Assembly (NCBI GenBank): GCA_934456295.1 | Contig: CAKSHB010000001.1 | Location: 42,819 to 106,818 of the forward strand | Direction: 5' to 3' | DNA: 64,000 nt | Source: an uncultured Clostridia bacterium | GTDB lineage: Bacteria > Bacillota > Clostridia > UBA1381 > UMGS1253 | Shown: positions 35,143 to 43,507 of the stretch, piece after piece | Numbering within the stretch: the stretch's first letter is position 1 | Layout of the letters: every line of letters starts with the position of its first letter | Made by a program: the position numbers and the translations under genes | Notes under the pieces: model-generated | The model's database searches: none | Told to the model about the DNA's origin: nothing | Seen by the model: the letters and a program-made list of their open reading frames with translations, nothing else

Positions 35143-36579
35143 CTACTTTACATTTACATGTTCTGCAAGCGGATTTGCAGAGCTGTTCCAATAGATAATT
35201 TTTGCACTTACCGCACCTGACGGCACCGCACCGACAGTAGACTCGATATATCCGCGGCGTATTGTCATATCGGGCACATATATGCCGGCAAGACTTTTGT
35301 CCGAATTGTAGTATGCGACACAAATCCGTTCCGCAAGAGGATTATATGAATTGGTTTTTACATATATGCTGCTGCCTGCTAGAGATGAAAGTGCAGAGAT
35401 GCTTATAAGACCGTCTGTGTTTTTTATGGGAGCGTATATTTTTGCGCTTTCGCTGTCTGCTGCGTTATATTCGGCCTCGCTGATTGCTTCGCGCCCGCTT
35501 CCGTCAAACTTTGTTTTCACATATTCTGTTATGTAGTATTTGCCGTTTATGGTGTAGTACGGCTGACCTCCTGCTATCTGTGAAAGTTCAACCTGTTTAT
35601 AATCGCAATACAAAAACTTTCCGTCTTTATATTTCATAAGCTTGTTTACCATGTTAAAGCAGTAATTTTTGTTTTCAAATTTCTTATCGCTGCACTGCGG
35701 AAGTGTGCTGCTCCAGCCGTAATGCCCTGTATTTGCAATGCCTTCATCGGACAGAAGGAAGTTGTCATGGCTTACCATTACGATGTTTGTTGGGTCGTCC
35801 CATGTAAGGTCGGCATGATACCAGCTATCCCCGAGTTTTATCATGCTCCAGCCATGGTTCATTGCGCGGCTCGATACATATTTTGACTCAATGCCGACGC
35901 GCGACAGAAGAAGGTTGTAAGCAAGCGAATATCCCTGACATACGCCGACATTATTCATAAATACCGAATATGATGTATACACCTCGCGCGGAATTTCTGT
36001 GCCCTCCTGTATATCGTAGTAGCTTGTGTTGTCCACGATGTAATCGTGCAGAGCAAGCGCCTTATCTTCATCGCTCATGCCCTCACTGATTACGGACGCA
36101 ATTATGTAATCGGCTTTTGACAGAAAGGCGAGGTTTTCCTCCTCGGTTATATCCAGTGTAAATATTTTTATGCTTGCAAGAGTGTCGCCCGGCTTCGGTA
36201 CACCCGAAGAGTCTGTAATTATTCCAAAACCGTAGCGCGTTTCGAGATAGTAGAGCTCGGGGTGTTCATATATTACGCTTAATACAATCTGTTCGGCGTC
36301 CGAAGCATATTTATACTTTATGCCTAGCGAGGATATGTCTATGCTGTCGGTCTGTTTTGCTTTTGCCGCATTATATATAAGCTCATACAGTGCGTCGCAC
36401 GTTTCCTGCGAAAGCTCTTCGGCGCCGATCTTGCCGCTCAGAGCGCGTGCGTCAAAATATACATATGTCACATTGTTTTGCGCCCCGCCGCCCGACGAGA
36501 AAGCTGTCTGACCGGCTATGAGCATGAAAACGCACAGAAGCGCCGCCAGTCTGCGAAAAATTTTGATACTGTTCATCAT
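35143..36579 (-). CDS. Secreted transglutaminase-like domain protein
   Basis: 478 residues with a signal peptide (about 1-27), then a transglutaminase-like core: GVCQGYS (Cys214), AMNHGWSMI (His242) and WYHADLTWDD (Asp257) form the papain-like triad, preceded by ALALHDYIVDNTSYYD typical of the bacterial family. The C-terminal third (about 300-478) is beta-rich with two similar segments ending NPLAERICV and NPLAEHVNV, perhaps a repeated beta domain. Likely a cell-surface peptidase or cross-linking enzyme. GGAGG precedes the ATG. Confidence 0.82.
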   Translation of the reverse strand: MMNSIKIFRRLAALLCVFMLIAGQTAFSSGGGAQNNVTYVYFDARALSGKIGAEELSQETCDALYELIYNAAKAKQTDSIDISSLGIKYKYASDAEQIVLSVIYEHPELYYLETRYGFGIITDSSGVPKPGDTLASIKIFTLDITEEENLAFLSKADYIIASVISEGMSDEDKALALHDYIVDNTSYYDIQEGTEIPREVYTSYSVFMNNVGVCQGYSLAYNLLLSRVGIESKYVSSRAMNHGWSMIKLGDSWYHADLTWDDPTNIVMVSHDNFLLSDEGIANTGHYGWSSTLPQCSDKKFENKNYCFNMVNKLMKYKDGKFLYCDYKQVELSQIAGGQPYYTINGKYYITEYVKTKFDGSGREAISEAEYNAADSESAKIYAPIKNTDGLISISALSSLAGSSIYVKTNSYNPLAERICVAYYNSDKSLAGIYVPDMTIRRGYIESTVGAVPSGAVSAKIIYWNSSANPLAEHVNVK

Positions 36580-36646
36580 ATTACCTCCGCATAAAAATAT
36601 ATGACCGCCATAATTTGCAAAAAACTTCTGGATTTATAAAAAGCCG

Positions 36647-36856
36647 TTAATCTATCGAAAAGTCCTCGGCGCTGTATTCATCTCCGAGTCCTTTTTTTCG
36701 TCTGACTTTACGTTTAAAAACATCATATTTATATTTTTTACATACATAATTATATGGCACAACGCCGTATTTATCACACAAAACATCAAGTGTGTCGGGA
36801 ATGGGTTTCCCTTTTTGGCATAGTGCGCATTTTTTTTCTACATCATCGGAATACAT
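36647..36856 (-). CDS. Small Cys-containing protein of unknown function
   Basis: 69 residues with CALC (Cys10, Cys13), DVLCDKYG (Cys27) and YVCKKYKYD (Cys39), then a basic stretch KRKVRRKKG and an acidic tail. The four Cys could bind zinc or iron. I have an impression of similar short Clostridial proteins (KGKPIPDT...CDKYGVVP) but know no function. It starts after CGGAGATTTTTTT in a leader resembling the anti-SD leader motif. It may be cotranscribed with tlyA upstream (71 bases). Confidence 0.6.
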   Translation of the reverse strand: MYSDDVEKKCALCQKGKPIPDTLDVLCDKYGVVPYNYVCKKYKYDVFKRKVRRKKGLGDEYSAEDFSID

Positions 36857-36893
36857 AAAAAAATCTCCGTTTCGGCAGAGGCTGATGTGAAAA
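36857..36893 (-). promoter_or_regulatory. Anti-SD leader motif, diverged copy
   Basis: Minus strand: TTTTTCACATCAGCCTCTG then CCGAAACGGAGATTTTTTT before the ATG; parallels TTTCACATTAGCCTCC at 39800-39835 and the leader at 20725-20760. Confidence 0.4.
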
Positions 36894-36927
36894 ATTTCAT
36901 ACCGGCGCTGCCATGTGTTATTTATGG

Positions 36928-37743
36928 TTAATGTCTTGTAAGCGCCGCTTTGTGCGACTCGTCAACCGCACGCATGATTTCGTCTTTGCCTATGACGCTT
37001 TTTCCGCTGCCGCGGCGAAGACACATCAGATATTCAATATTGCCCTCGGGACCTTTTATCGGAGAATATGTCAGCGCACAGACGTCAAAACCGTTTTCCA
37101 GCGCATAGCCGATACAGTTTTCTATTACTTCGGCATGCACATCTGCGTCACTCACGACGCCTTTATCACCAACTTGCTCGCGCCTTGCCTCAAACTGCGG
37201 TTTGACAAGAACGACTGCGCTGCCGTCATCGGTCATGACAGAGCGCATAACGGGAAGTATCAGTTTAAGCGATATAAACGATACATCAACCGACACAAAG
37301 CTCGGTTTTTCCTCCAAATCGTCAGCCGTAACGTAGCGTATATTTGTCCTTTCCATGTTTATAACGCGGCTGTCGCTGCGAAGTTTCCATGCAAGCTGAC
37401 CATAGCCCACATCAACGCTGTATACCTTTGAGGCGCCGTTTATCAGCATGCAGTCCGTAAAGCCGCCCGTTGACGCACCTATGTCCATAGCAACAGCTCC
37501 GTCAAGGCTTATGCCGAAAGTTTCGATAGCTTTGTGCAGTTTAAGTCCGCCGCGGCTGACATAGCGCTGTTCTTTGTCGCGCACCTCAACATGTGCATTT
37601 GCATCAAGTTTTTGCCCTGCGGTGTCACAGCGCACCTCGCCTATATACACAACACCGCTCATTATAAGCGCACGCGCATGTGTGATGTCGTCTGCGAGTG
37701 CGCGCATAACGAGGTATTCATCTGCTCTGATTTTTTTTGCCAA
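36928..37743 (-). CDS. tlyA: TlyA-family rRNA methyltransferase
   Basis: 271 residues. N-terminal S4 RNA-binding domain (about 2-65, RADEYLVMRALADD...RGGLKL) and FtsJ-like Rossmann methyltransferase with DIGASTGGFTD (SAM motif I, about 87-97), SVDVSFISL and VLVKPQFEA. TlyA enzymes 2'-O-methylate rRNA; older annotations call them hemolysin A. Start is TTG 37743 after AGAGGA. It follows dxs by 43 bases, the order found in OLE RNA operons of Firmicutes. Confidence 0.93.
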   Translation of the reverse strand: MAKKIRADEYLVMRALADDITHARALIMSGVVYIGEVRCDTAGQKLDANAHVEVRDKEQRYVSRGGLKLHKAIETFGISLDGAVAMDIGASTGGFTDCMLINGASKVYSVDVGYGQLAWKLRSDSRVINMERTNIRYVTADDLEEKPSFVSVDVSFISLKLILPVMRSVMTDDGSAVVLVKPQFEARREQVGDKGVVSDADVHAEVIENCIGYALENGFDVCALTYSPIKGPEGNIEYLMCLRRGSGKSVIGKDEIMRAVDESHKAALTRH

Positions 37744-37786
37744 TATAATACATTCCTCTCAGTGTGCTTATGCGCCGTGTTTCTTT

Positions 37787-39652
37787 TCAGCGGCGGGTAT
37801 TTTTTACGGATACCGCCCATTCGCATATACTGTCACAGTCAAGCCCGAAACGGCGGTGTATCGATGAAACGGACGCCTGTGCCACAAACTCGTTGTAGCC
37901 GCGGTTTTCAATCAGCACACCGACACCGTTTTTTTCAAGCATTGCGCCGATTGCTTCGCCTGCGCCGCCATAAATGATACCGTCCTCCAGAGTAAGAACC
38001 GCGCCTGTCTTTTTTGCCGATTTAAGTATTGTCTGTTCATCAAGCGGCTTGATTGTGCGTAGGTTTATGACCTCCGCACTTATACCGAGCTCATTAAGCT
38101 TTTTTGATGCACACACGGCAGCCTCCAGCAGATTGCCTGCCGCAATCAGGGTAACATCGCTGCCTTCACGCACAACATCGCTTTTGCCGAAAACAAAATC
38201 CGACCTTTCGCCGAGATACTGTTCGCGTCCGCGCGGATAGCGTATGCATATGGGACCTTTGTGTTCGAGAACCGCATATTTGAGCATGTGCTCAAGCTCA
38301 TAAAAGCATGACGGCGCCAGAATTGCCATATTCGGAATTTGGCGCATAAACGCAATATCAAATACGCCCTGGTGAGTTTCACCGTCGGCACCGACAACGC
38401 CTGCACGGTCTATTCCGAAAACAACATGCAGATTTTGCATGGCAACATCATGTATTATCTGGTCATATGCTCTCTGAAGAAATGACGAATATATGCATAC
38501 AACGGGTATAAAACCGCTTATGGCAAGCCCTGCGGCGCTTGTTACCGCATGTGCCTCACATATGCCTACGTCAAAAAAACGCTTTGGAAGCAAGCGCGAA
38601 AATACACGCAGTCCGCTGCCGAGAGTCATCGCGGGGCTTATTGCGACAACTTTTTCGTTGGCGCGCGCTATATGCACAAGGTGGCGGCCGAATATCGCGG
38701 AATAATCGGCAGTGACCTTGTTTCGTATGATATCGCCGGATTGTATATCAAAGCGTGAAATTCCGTGAAAGGTCTGCGGTTTTGTTTCCGCCGGCTTGTA
38801 GCCGTAGCCCTTTTTTGTACAGACATGAACGATTACGGGACCTTTTGTGTTTTTTGCATGTTCAAGCATTCTTGATACTCTTGAAATGTCGTGTCCGTTA
38901 ACCGGTCCGAGATATGTAAAGCCCAAATCTTCAAACATGTTTTCCTGCATAAGCGTATGCTTAATTCCGTCCTTTATGTCCTTCATAAATTTCGTAAGAA
39001 GCTTTCCGCCCGGGATTTTGTCGAGAGTGTGCTCTGTCACAGACTTTATTTTTGAGTATGAGCGCCTTGTGCGTATGCGCGATAAATATTCGCTCATTCC
39101 GCCAACGTTTCTGCTGACACTCATCTCATTATCGTTTAATATGACAATCAAATCGTTTTTTGCGTTTCCGGCGTCACAGATTGCCTCATATGCGAGTCCG
39201 CCCGTAAGTGCGCCGTCGCCGATAAGCGCGATAACTTTATAGTCATCATGTTTCAAATCGCGCGCCCTTGCAAGACCGAGCGCCGCAGATATTGAGGTTG
39301 AGCTGTGGCCCGTGTTAAAGGAGTCATATTCGCTCTCCTGCGTTTTCGGAAATCCCGACAGACCGTCCTCCTGGCGCAGAGTTGGAAATTTATCTTTGCG
39401 CCCCGTCAGTATTTTATGCACATATGACTGATGACCGACATCAAAAACGATTTTGTCGCGCGGCATGTCAAAAACGCGGTGAATTGCTACCGTGAGCTCC
39501 ACCACGCCCAGATTTGACGCAAGATGTCCGCCCGTTTTTGATACAGCGTTTATCAAAAAAGTCCTTATCTGCGCACACAGCGTATTAAGCTGTTCCGTAT
39601 TCATATTTTTTATATCAGCGGGAAAATTCACATTGTCCAGTAATTTTTCCAT
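37787..39652 (-). CDS. dxs: 1-deoxy-D-xylulose-5-phosphate synthase
   Basis: 621 residues. Thiamine diphosphate enzyme: GHQSYVHKILTGR, IGDGALTGG with the following NDNEMS (metal and cofactor binding), DRAGVVGADGETHQG in the pyrimidine domain and a transketolase C-terminal domain. First step of the MEP isoprenoid pathway, from pyruvate and glyceraldehyde-3-phosphate. ATG 39652 lies after GGAGATTTTTT; the upstream in-frame extension to 39778 runs through a structured leader and is rejected. The 300-base gap to oapA is filled by two leader copies, suggesting translational control. Confidence 0.96.
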   Translation of the reverse strand: MEKLLDNVNFPADIKNMNTEQLNTLCAQIRTFLINAVSKTGGHLASNLGVVELTVAIHRVFDMPRDKIVFDVGHQSYVHKILTGRKDKFPTLRQEDGLSGFPKTQESEYDSFNTGHSSTSISAALGLARARDLKHDDYKVIALIGDGALTGGLAYEAICDAGNAKNDLIVILNDNEMSVSRNVGGMSEYLSRIRTRRSYSKIKSVTEHTLDKIPGGKLLTKFMKDIKDGIKHTLMQENMFEDLGFTYLGPVNGHDISRVSRMLEHAKNTKGPVIVHVCTKKGYGYKPAETKPQTFHGISRFDIQSGDIIRNKVTADYSAIFGRHLVHIARANEKVVAISPAMTLGSGLRVFSRLLPKRFFDVGICEAHAVTSAAGLAISGFIPVVCIYSSFLQRAYDQIIHDVAMQNLHVVFGIDRAGVVGADGETHQGVFDIAFMRQIPNMAILAPSCFYELEHMLKYAVLEHKGPICIRYPRGREQYLGERSDFVFGKSDVVREGSDVTLIAAGNLLEAAVCASKKLNELGISAEVINLRTIKPLDEQTILKSAKKTGAVLTLEDGIIYGGAGEAIGAMLEKNGVGVLIENRGYNEFVAQASVSSIHRRFGLDCDSICEWAVSVKNTRR

Positions 39653-39656
39653 AAAA

Positions 39657-39738
39657 AATCTCCATTCCGTCGCCATGCGTCGGCACAAAAAGTAAAACGG
39701 CAATCTCCTATCCGCATGGCAAGGAATGATAAGAGATT
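39657..39738 (-). promoter_or_regulatory. Structured leader element, copy 2 (dxs-proximal)
   Basis: 82 nt. Outer stem AATCTC/GAGATT, then ATTCC/GGAAT, then GCCATGCG/CGCATGGC (8 bp perfect). Alternative hairpin ATCTCTTATC with GATAGGAGAT. GGAG of the dxs ribosome site is the 3' arm of the outer stem. Differs from copy 3 by one substitution and one indel. Confidence 0.65.
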
Positions 39739-39743
39739 TTTTT

Positions 39744-39795
39744 GCCCAAGTGCGTTTTTTGAAGGCATTAGACTTCAAAAAAGATTCGCACGGGC
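39744..39795 (-). promoter_or_regulatory. Long hairpin between the two dxs leader copies
   Basis: GCCC...GGGC outer pairing encloses CGTGCG/CGCAC and CTTCAAAAAA/TTTTTTGAAG. An equivalent but shorter GCCC...GGGC hairpin precedes the copy before spoIIR (58615-58638). Confidence 0.6.
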
Positions 39796-39838
39796 TATTA
39801 ATCCGCCGGAGGCTAATGTGAAAGGGACTTTCACATTA

Positions 39839-39919
39839 AATCTCCATTCCGTCGCCATGCGTCGGCACAAAAGTAAAACGGAAATCTCCTATCCGCATGG
39901 CAAGGAATGATAAGAGATT
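39839..39919 (-). promoter_or_regulatory. Structured leader element, copy 3 (oapA-dxs spacer)
   Basis: 81 nt, same pairings as copy 2. Its GGAGATTTAATG is followed by a few codons only, then TTAGCCTCCGGCGGATTAA (39816-39798), so this copy serves no obvious gene of its own and forms a tandem with copy 2. Confidence 0.65.
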
Positions 39920-39952
39920 TTTTTGCCCGATTTAATATTTTGGTATTTGCGG

Positions 39953-40564
39953 TTATTTTTTTCGGCTTGATTTTTGCTTTCTGTGCTTTCCGAAAGAAAA
40001 TATCTTCTTTATATAATACAAAAGTTTTCCAATGACAAAAACAACAGTGTTGTTGTTTTTCATTGCAATTCCTTTGCCGGCTGCTTTTCCGCCGATCATA
40101 ACTGCCGCAACAAATCCCGTAAAACCGAGGCTTATGACGGTTGAATTTATGCTTTGGCTGCCGCTGCATATTATAACAACTATTGCGGTTGTCATTGCAC
40201 CGCTTATGACGCCGGCAATGTCGCCGATTACATCGTTGCACAGACTCGAAATCTGCGCCGCGCGTCTGATTATTGCAACGCTCTCTTTTGCGCCCGGGAT
40301 TTTTTTTGCCGCCATGGCATGAAACGGCTCTTCGCTTGCCGTTGATACGGCAACGCCCGCTATGTCAAAAATTATGCCCAAAAAGACTATAAGACACAGC
40401 ATTGCAACCGCCGCAGCAAGTCCCATTTCCTCCGCGCCGGAGGTCAGTGCGCTTATTGTCACGGACAAAACGAATGCCCATATTGTAACGCTTACCGTCC
40501 ATTTATGGCTGACTTTCAGATTTTGTCCGGCGCTTTTAACTTTTAATTTCTGCCGTTTTCCCAA
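39953..40564 (-). CDS. oapA: OLE RNA-associated membrane protein OapA
   Basis: 203 residues with four or so hydrophobic segments, basic ends, and the central block DIAGVAVSTASEEPFHAMAAKK ... NDVIGDIAGVISGA, which fits the OapA family including an acidic DxxxD-type pattern and a distant resemblance to DUF21/CNNM-type proteins. OapA binds OLE RNA and brings it to the membrane in Halalkalibacterium halodurans, where the complex affects responses to alcohol, cold and Mg2+. Start is TTG 40562-40564 after CGGAGATTTTTATA. Directly downstream of the putative OLE RNA and upstream of dxs and tlyA, the known gene order. Confidence 0.85.
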   Translation of the reverse strand: MGKRQKLKVKSAGQNLKVSHKWTVSVTIWAFVLSVTISALTSGAEEMGLAAAVAMLCLIVFLGIIFDIAGVAVSTASEEPFHAMAAKKIPGAKESVAIIRRAAQISSLCNDVIGDIAGVISGAMTTAIVVIICSGSQSINSTVISLGFTGFVAAVMIGGKAAGKGIAMKNNNTVVFVIGKLLYYIKKIFSFGKHRKQKSSRKK

Positions 40565-40579
40565 TATAAAAATCTCCGT

Positions 40580-41323
40580 TCTGCCGCCGCGGCGGCATAA
40601 GTAATATAAGTCCTATGAGCAGACCTTTTGTGCGGTATGTAAGAAGCATATAGCCTACGGTGGCAATCTGCAAAGTAAATTTTGCGGCTTGAGGTCAGGT
40701 AGGCTTTCCCAGAACGCTGCCGAAATGTCGCCATATCGGCGGTTTCCCTTTAAAGCGTTCTATGCATACGTTACCGCATACATGACCTGATTGCCACTTA
40801 GTCCGCATTTCAATCCCTTGCAAATCAGCAGAACAACAGTCTAGGAGGTTTCCTCGGCAGCCAAACCTGCTCTTAGCCTCTTTTGCAGAAAGAATTTCAA
40901 ACAGCGATAGCGGCTGCACATTGGCCAATGCTCAGCTGCCTGTCCGTTATCCCGACTCTTTCCACTCAAGGCAGGCTACACTGCACCCAGCGCAAACAGC
41001 ACCGATATGCAGGTTTTACCCTAAGTCGTAACTGTTTATGCACGGCTTTTGCCGAACACAGAGGCAGCCACAAGATTAGGTCTCCGCGGTAATGGGGTTC
41101 GGCGCCCGCATGCCATTGCGGACCGCCCCAAAACCTTAACTTCCAGCACCTGCCCCGAACTGGGCGTTCAAAGCAAGCACCAGAAACTTCATCGATATGC
41201 CCTTCAACGGATTTTTAGGCCCGTCCTGGAAACAGGAAGAACTGACTAGAATACTGCGCCACCGTAACTTATATGCCGCTTACACGGCTATTTTACCACA
41301 TTATTTGCGCATTATTAAAATTC
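40580..41323 (-). ncRNA. ole: OLE RNA (ornate, large, extremophilic RNA)
   Basis: A 0.7 kb interval without credible ORFs but rich in long-range complementarity: ACGGTGGC near the 5' end (about 41265) pairs with GCCACCGT (about 40665); GGCAATC (about 40790) with GATTGCC (about 40673); many GNRA-like closed hairpins such as GAGGAAACCTC and GCATACGTTACCGCATAC. It has its own promoter and lies immediately upstream of oapA, then dxs and tlyA, the conserved OLE neighbourhood. Length fits OLE (about 600-750 nt). Class assignment rests on context, length and structure; I cannot run a covariance model. Ends are approximate. Confidence 0.8.
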
Positions 41324-41329
41324 ACTTAG

Positions 41330-41358
41330 ATAATATCATATTTTTTGTTTTTTGTAAA
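41330..41358 (-). promoter_or_regulatory. Predicted promoter of the OLE RNA operon
   Basis: Minus strand TTTACA (41358-41353), 17-base spacer, TATTAT (41335-41330). Confidence 0.6.
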
Positions 41359-41407
41359 GCCCTGTATGTGCCGAATAGTGGGTTACAGTGTGTTTTGGGC
41401 ATAAAAA

Positions 41408-41436
41408 AACAGGAACAAGTTCGCATTGCTCCTGTT
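41408..41436 (-). terminator. Terminator upstream of the OLE promoter
   Basis: Minus strand AACAGGA ... TCCTGTT stem followed by TTTTTTT. Between it and the tRNA terminator (41440-41600) lies a degenerate inverted repeat of TTCACTATTCCTTATTCAC type with no gene. Confidence 0.7.
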
Positions 41437-41601
41437 TTGGACGAGGTGAACGATTTAGGTATTTTAGTTTTGATTTTAAAATTAACGGACTATTCATAAC
41501 ATCTTTTTGTTCCTTGCTTATTCATTTTTCACCATTACTTATTACTTTTCAAAATCGGCAAGATTTTTTAGTGAAGAGTGAATAAGGAATAGTGAAAAAG
41601 T

Positions 41602-41635
41602 AAAATCGGCAAGCGCAAGACCGTTTACCGATTTT
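41602..41635 (-). terminator. Terminator after tRNA-Lys
   Basis: Minus strand AAAATCGG (starting in the tRNA CCA) pairs with CCGATTTT, followed by ACTTTTTC. Confidence 0.75.
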
Positions 41636-41710
41636 GGTACACCATCGGGGGCTCGAACCCCGGACACCCTGATTAAGAGTCAGGTGCTCTACCAACTGAG
41701 CTAATGGTGC
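41635..41710 (-). tRNA. tRNA-Lys (anticodon CTT)
   Basis: 76 nt including encoded CCA. Acceptor GCACCAT/ATGGTGT (one G-U), D arm GCTC AGTTGGTA GAGC, anticodon stem CCTGA/TCAGG with loop CTCTTAA (anticodon CTT, reads AAG), T arm CGGGG TTCGAGC CCCCG, discriminator A. Complete cloverleaf with no oddities. Its own consensus promoter lies upstream. Confidence 0.97.
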
Positions 41711-41748
41711 ATATCAAAAATATTAAACTAAATTCAACCGACTTTAAT

Positions 41749-41777
41749 ATTATACACCCATATTTATACTTTGTCAA
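41749..41777 (-). promoter_or_regulatory. Consensus promoter of tRNA-Lys
   Basis: Minus strand TTGACA (41777-41772), 17-base spacer, TATAAT (41754-41749). Confidence 0.85.
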
Positions 41778-41835
41778 GGAAAAAATAAAAAAAATTACAT
41801 AAAAAATTTTTGCCGCATTAAACACAACGAAAACG

Positions 41836-41859
41836 GCGCCGCAGACATTCCGGCGGCGC
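41836..41859 (-). terminator. Terminator after the hypothetical gene at 41884
   Basis: GCGCCGC/GCGGCGC perfect stem followed on the minus strand by GTTTTCGTT. Confidence 0.6.
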
Positions 41860-41883
41860 TTTCTGGCAGATAAAAATTTTGAT

Positions 41884-43017
41884 TTACCCGTTTTTGCTGT
41901 TCTCAATAAAACTCAAAGCAATTTCAAGCTTGTTTTTTAAAACGCTGACTTCGCGCCCGAGCGCACCCACGGCAGATTTCAGGCGGACAATTTCGGAGGT
42001 GTTTTCTTCTTTTCCGCTGCCGGAGGCATGCTGTATAAAGCGGCGGTCGGGTATCGGCAGACTTGATGATTTCGGCATATTTTTTGTGCCTGTACCGACA
42101 TTAAAGAAACGCAGTTCCTTTCCGGAAAAGTATCCTGCCTCCATACTGCGCTCATTGTTTCGCCTGATGCCAAACATTATGGGTTCGGATGCGGTTGACA
42201 TAATTCTGACAGGGGCGCTGAAATTGCCTGTGTTTTCTGAGCGTACCGCATACATGACATTTCTCTGCTGCTGCCATACAACATATGTTTTGCCGCCGCA
42301 GAAGGTTATGTACGGCGGAGCATTGTGCATACCGGAAACATACGGGAGCAGCGCCTCGTCGTCATATTTACCCTCATTTGCACGCATAAGATACACAATA
42401 AAATTTTCGCGCACAAAACACACATGATGTCTGCCGAATGGGTCGGTTGCGGCATATATATGTTTGCATGCACCTTTTGAGAGTGCACGAAATTCACCGA
42501 GAGCTTTTGAGGACCATTTATACATCTTACAGCCGAATTCGTTATTTTCGCTTTGATAGTATATGTAAGTGTTCAGCTCGCTGTCCGAAACGGCGTAGAA
42601 CGGCTGTGCACAGCTTTGTACGGCTGCTACGACAACAGGTTCGGCGCCTCCGCCGAGAAGCTGCTGCACCAAAAGTTTCTTCCCGCCGGAATTTATTGTA
42701 TAAAACAGCTGGACGCAGCTGCCCGTCGGCAGCAGGAAGAAGTTTTTCTCATATGCCCCGCGTGTTTTACTCATAAGGAGAGTATATTTGTGCCATTTTG
42801 AGTCGAAATATTTGAGAAATATCAAATCGCCCTGCATATTCTGACACACAAGGTATAACTCGCTGCCAAGCTTGCATACGTCATAGTCGCGGTATGCGTC
42901 ATCAAGCAATACTTGTACGCCGGTTGGAGAATCTATACACAGACCGCTGCCGGCGGAATGGAAAAAAATAATTTTTCTTCCGTCGTCATAATATATAATT
43001 TTATAATTTTCACGCAT
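41884..43017 (-). CDS. Hypothetical protein, beta-propeller-like with C-terminal coiled coil
   Basis: 377 residues, no signal peptide or membrane segment. Short recurring beta-strand units (KIIYYDDGRKIIFFHSAG; SELYLVCQNMQGDLIFLKYFD; GKTYVVWQQQRNVMYAV), each about 45 residues with aromatic-rich strands, suggest a beta-propeller of unknown blade count. The end (about 325-377) has heptads SEIVRLKSAVGALGREVSVL that should form a coiled coil. ATG 43017 with GGAGGT upstream. I do not recognise the family. It is divergent from the DUF3343/cysteine desulfurase pair. Confidence 0.6.
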   Translation of the reverse strand: MRENYKIIYYDDGRKIIFFHSAGSGLCIDSPTGVQVLLDDAYRDYDVCKLGSELYLVCQNMQGDLIFLKYFDSKWHKYTLLMSKTRGAYEKNFFLLPTGSCVQLFYTINSGGKKLLVQQLLGGGAEPVVVAAVQSCAQPFYAVSDSELNTYIYYQSENNEFGCKMYKWSSKALGEFRALSKGACKHIYAATDPFGRHHVCFVRENFIVYLMRANEGKYDDEALLPYVSGMHNAPPYITFCGGKTYVVWQQQRNVMYAVRSENTGNFSAPVRIMSTASEPIMFGIRRNNERSMEAGYFSGKELRFFNVGTGTKNMPKSSSLPIPDRRFIQHASGSGKEENTSEIVRLKSAVGALGREVSVLKNKLEIALSFIENSKNG

Positions 43018-43249
43018 TATGAAATACCTCCGCCGATTTATTTCAGTATGTTTCGGAACCGCTCCTGCAATATCAAATTCAATACTATTATATGGACGGA
43101 CATGTCGCAACATTACTGTTTTATGCATACTATATACCATAGGGAGAAACGGTGCGCTGCAAAGCGCCGGATAAATATATAAAACAGAAGGCTTGGATTA
43201 TTGTGTAAAAAAGACTGTTGTAAAAATAAAAAATTAAGAAGGTGACTGC

Positions 43250-43507
43250 GTGGACTACATTTTGACTGTGTTTAACTCTGTTACTGCCGCAAACAGAGCG
43301 CAAAAGCTTCTGAAAAAGACAGCGGACTATGCTGCAGTGGTACAGTTGCCTCCAAATCTCGGCATACGCGGCTGCAATTATTGTCTGCGGACAAAATATG
43401 CGGACGGCGCTGCGGTTCGGGAGCTTGCATTGGACCACGGTCTGAGCATAAGAGCTGTTTTTGCGGAAAGGGAAATAAAAGGACAGAAGGTGTATGAACA
43501 GCTATGA
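43250..43507 (+). CDS. DUF3343 protein (putative Se/S carrier)
   Basis: 85 residues. The core RGCNYCLRTKY (Cys42, Cys45) is the signature of DUF3343, small proteins proposed to carry sulfur or selenium for a partner desulfurase. GTG 43250 follows AAGGTG. It overlaps the downstream class V aminotransferase by 4 bases (ATGA), strongly suggesting a functional pair. Metal/persulfide chemistry at the CxxC is inference. Confidence 0.85.
   Translation: MDYILTVFNSVTAANRAQKLLKKTADYAAVVQLPPNLGIRGCNYCLRTKYADGAAVRELALDHGLSIRAVFAEREIKGQKVYEQL

Noticed and set aside
36928..37743. Hemolysin function for TlyA
   Set aside because: The S4 plus FtsJ-like domains and OLE-operon context indicate an rRNA methyltransferase; hemolysin is a legacy label.
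39653..39778. N-terminal extension of dxs
   Set aside because: The extension would translate the structured leader; the family start and GGAG support ATG 39652.
40600..41300. Several short ORFs on both strands across the OLE interval
   Set aside because: None has a ribosome site or recognisable protein features, and the region is packed with complementary segments and flanked by promoter and oapA.
40600..41300. RNase P RNA, tmRNA or group II intron
   Set aside because: No RNase P core motifs, no tag-peptide ORF or tRNA-like ends, and no domain V hairpin could be found; context fits OLE far better.
41440..41600. TTCACTATTCCTTATTCAC-type repeats as a gene or insertion sequence
   Set aside because: Imperfect AT-rich inverted repeat with no ORF; too short and diverged to call a mobile element.
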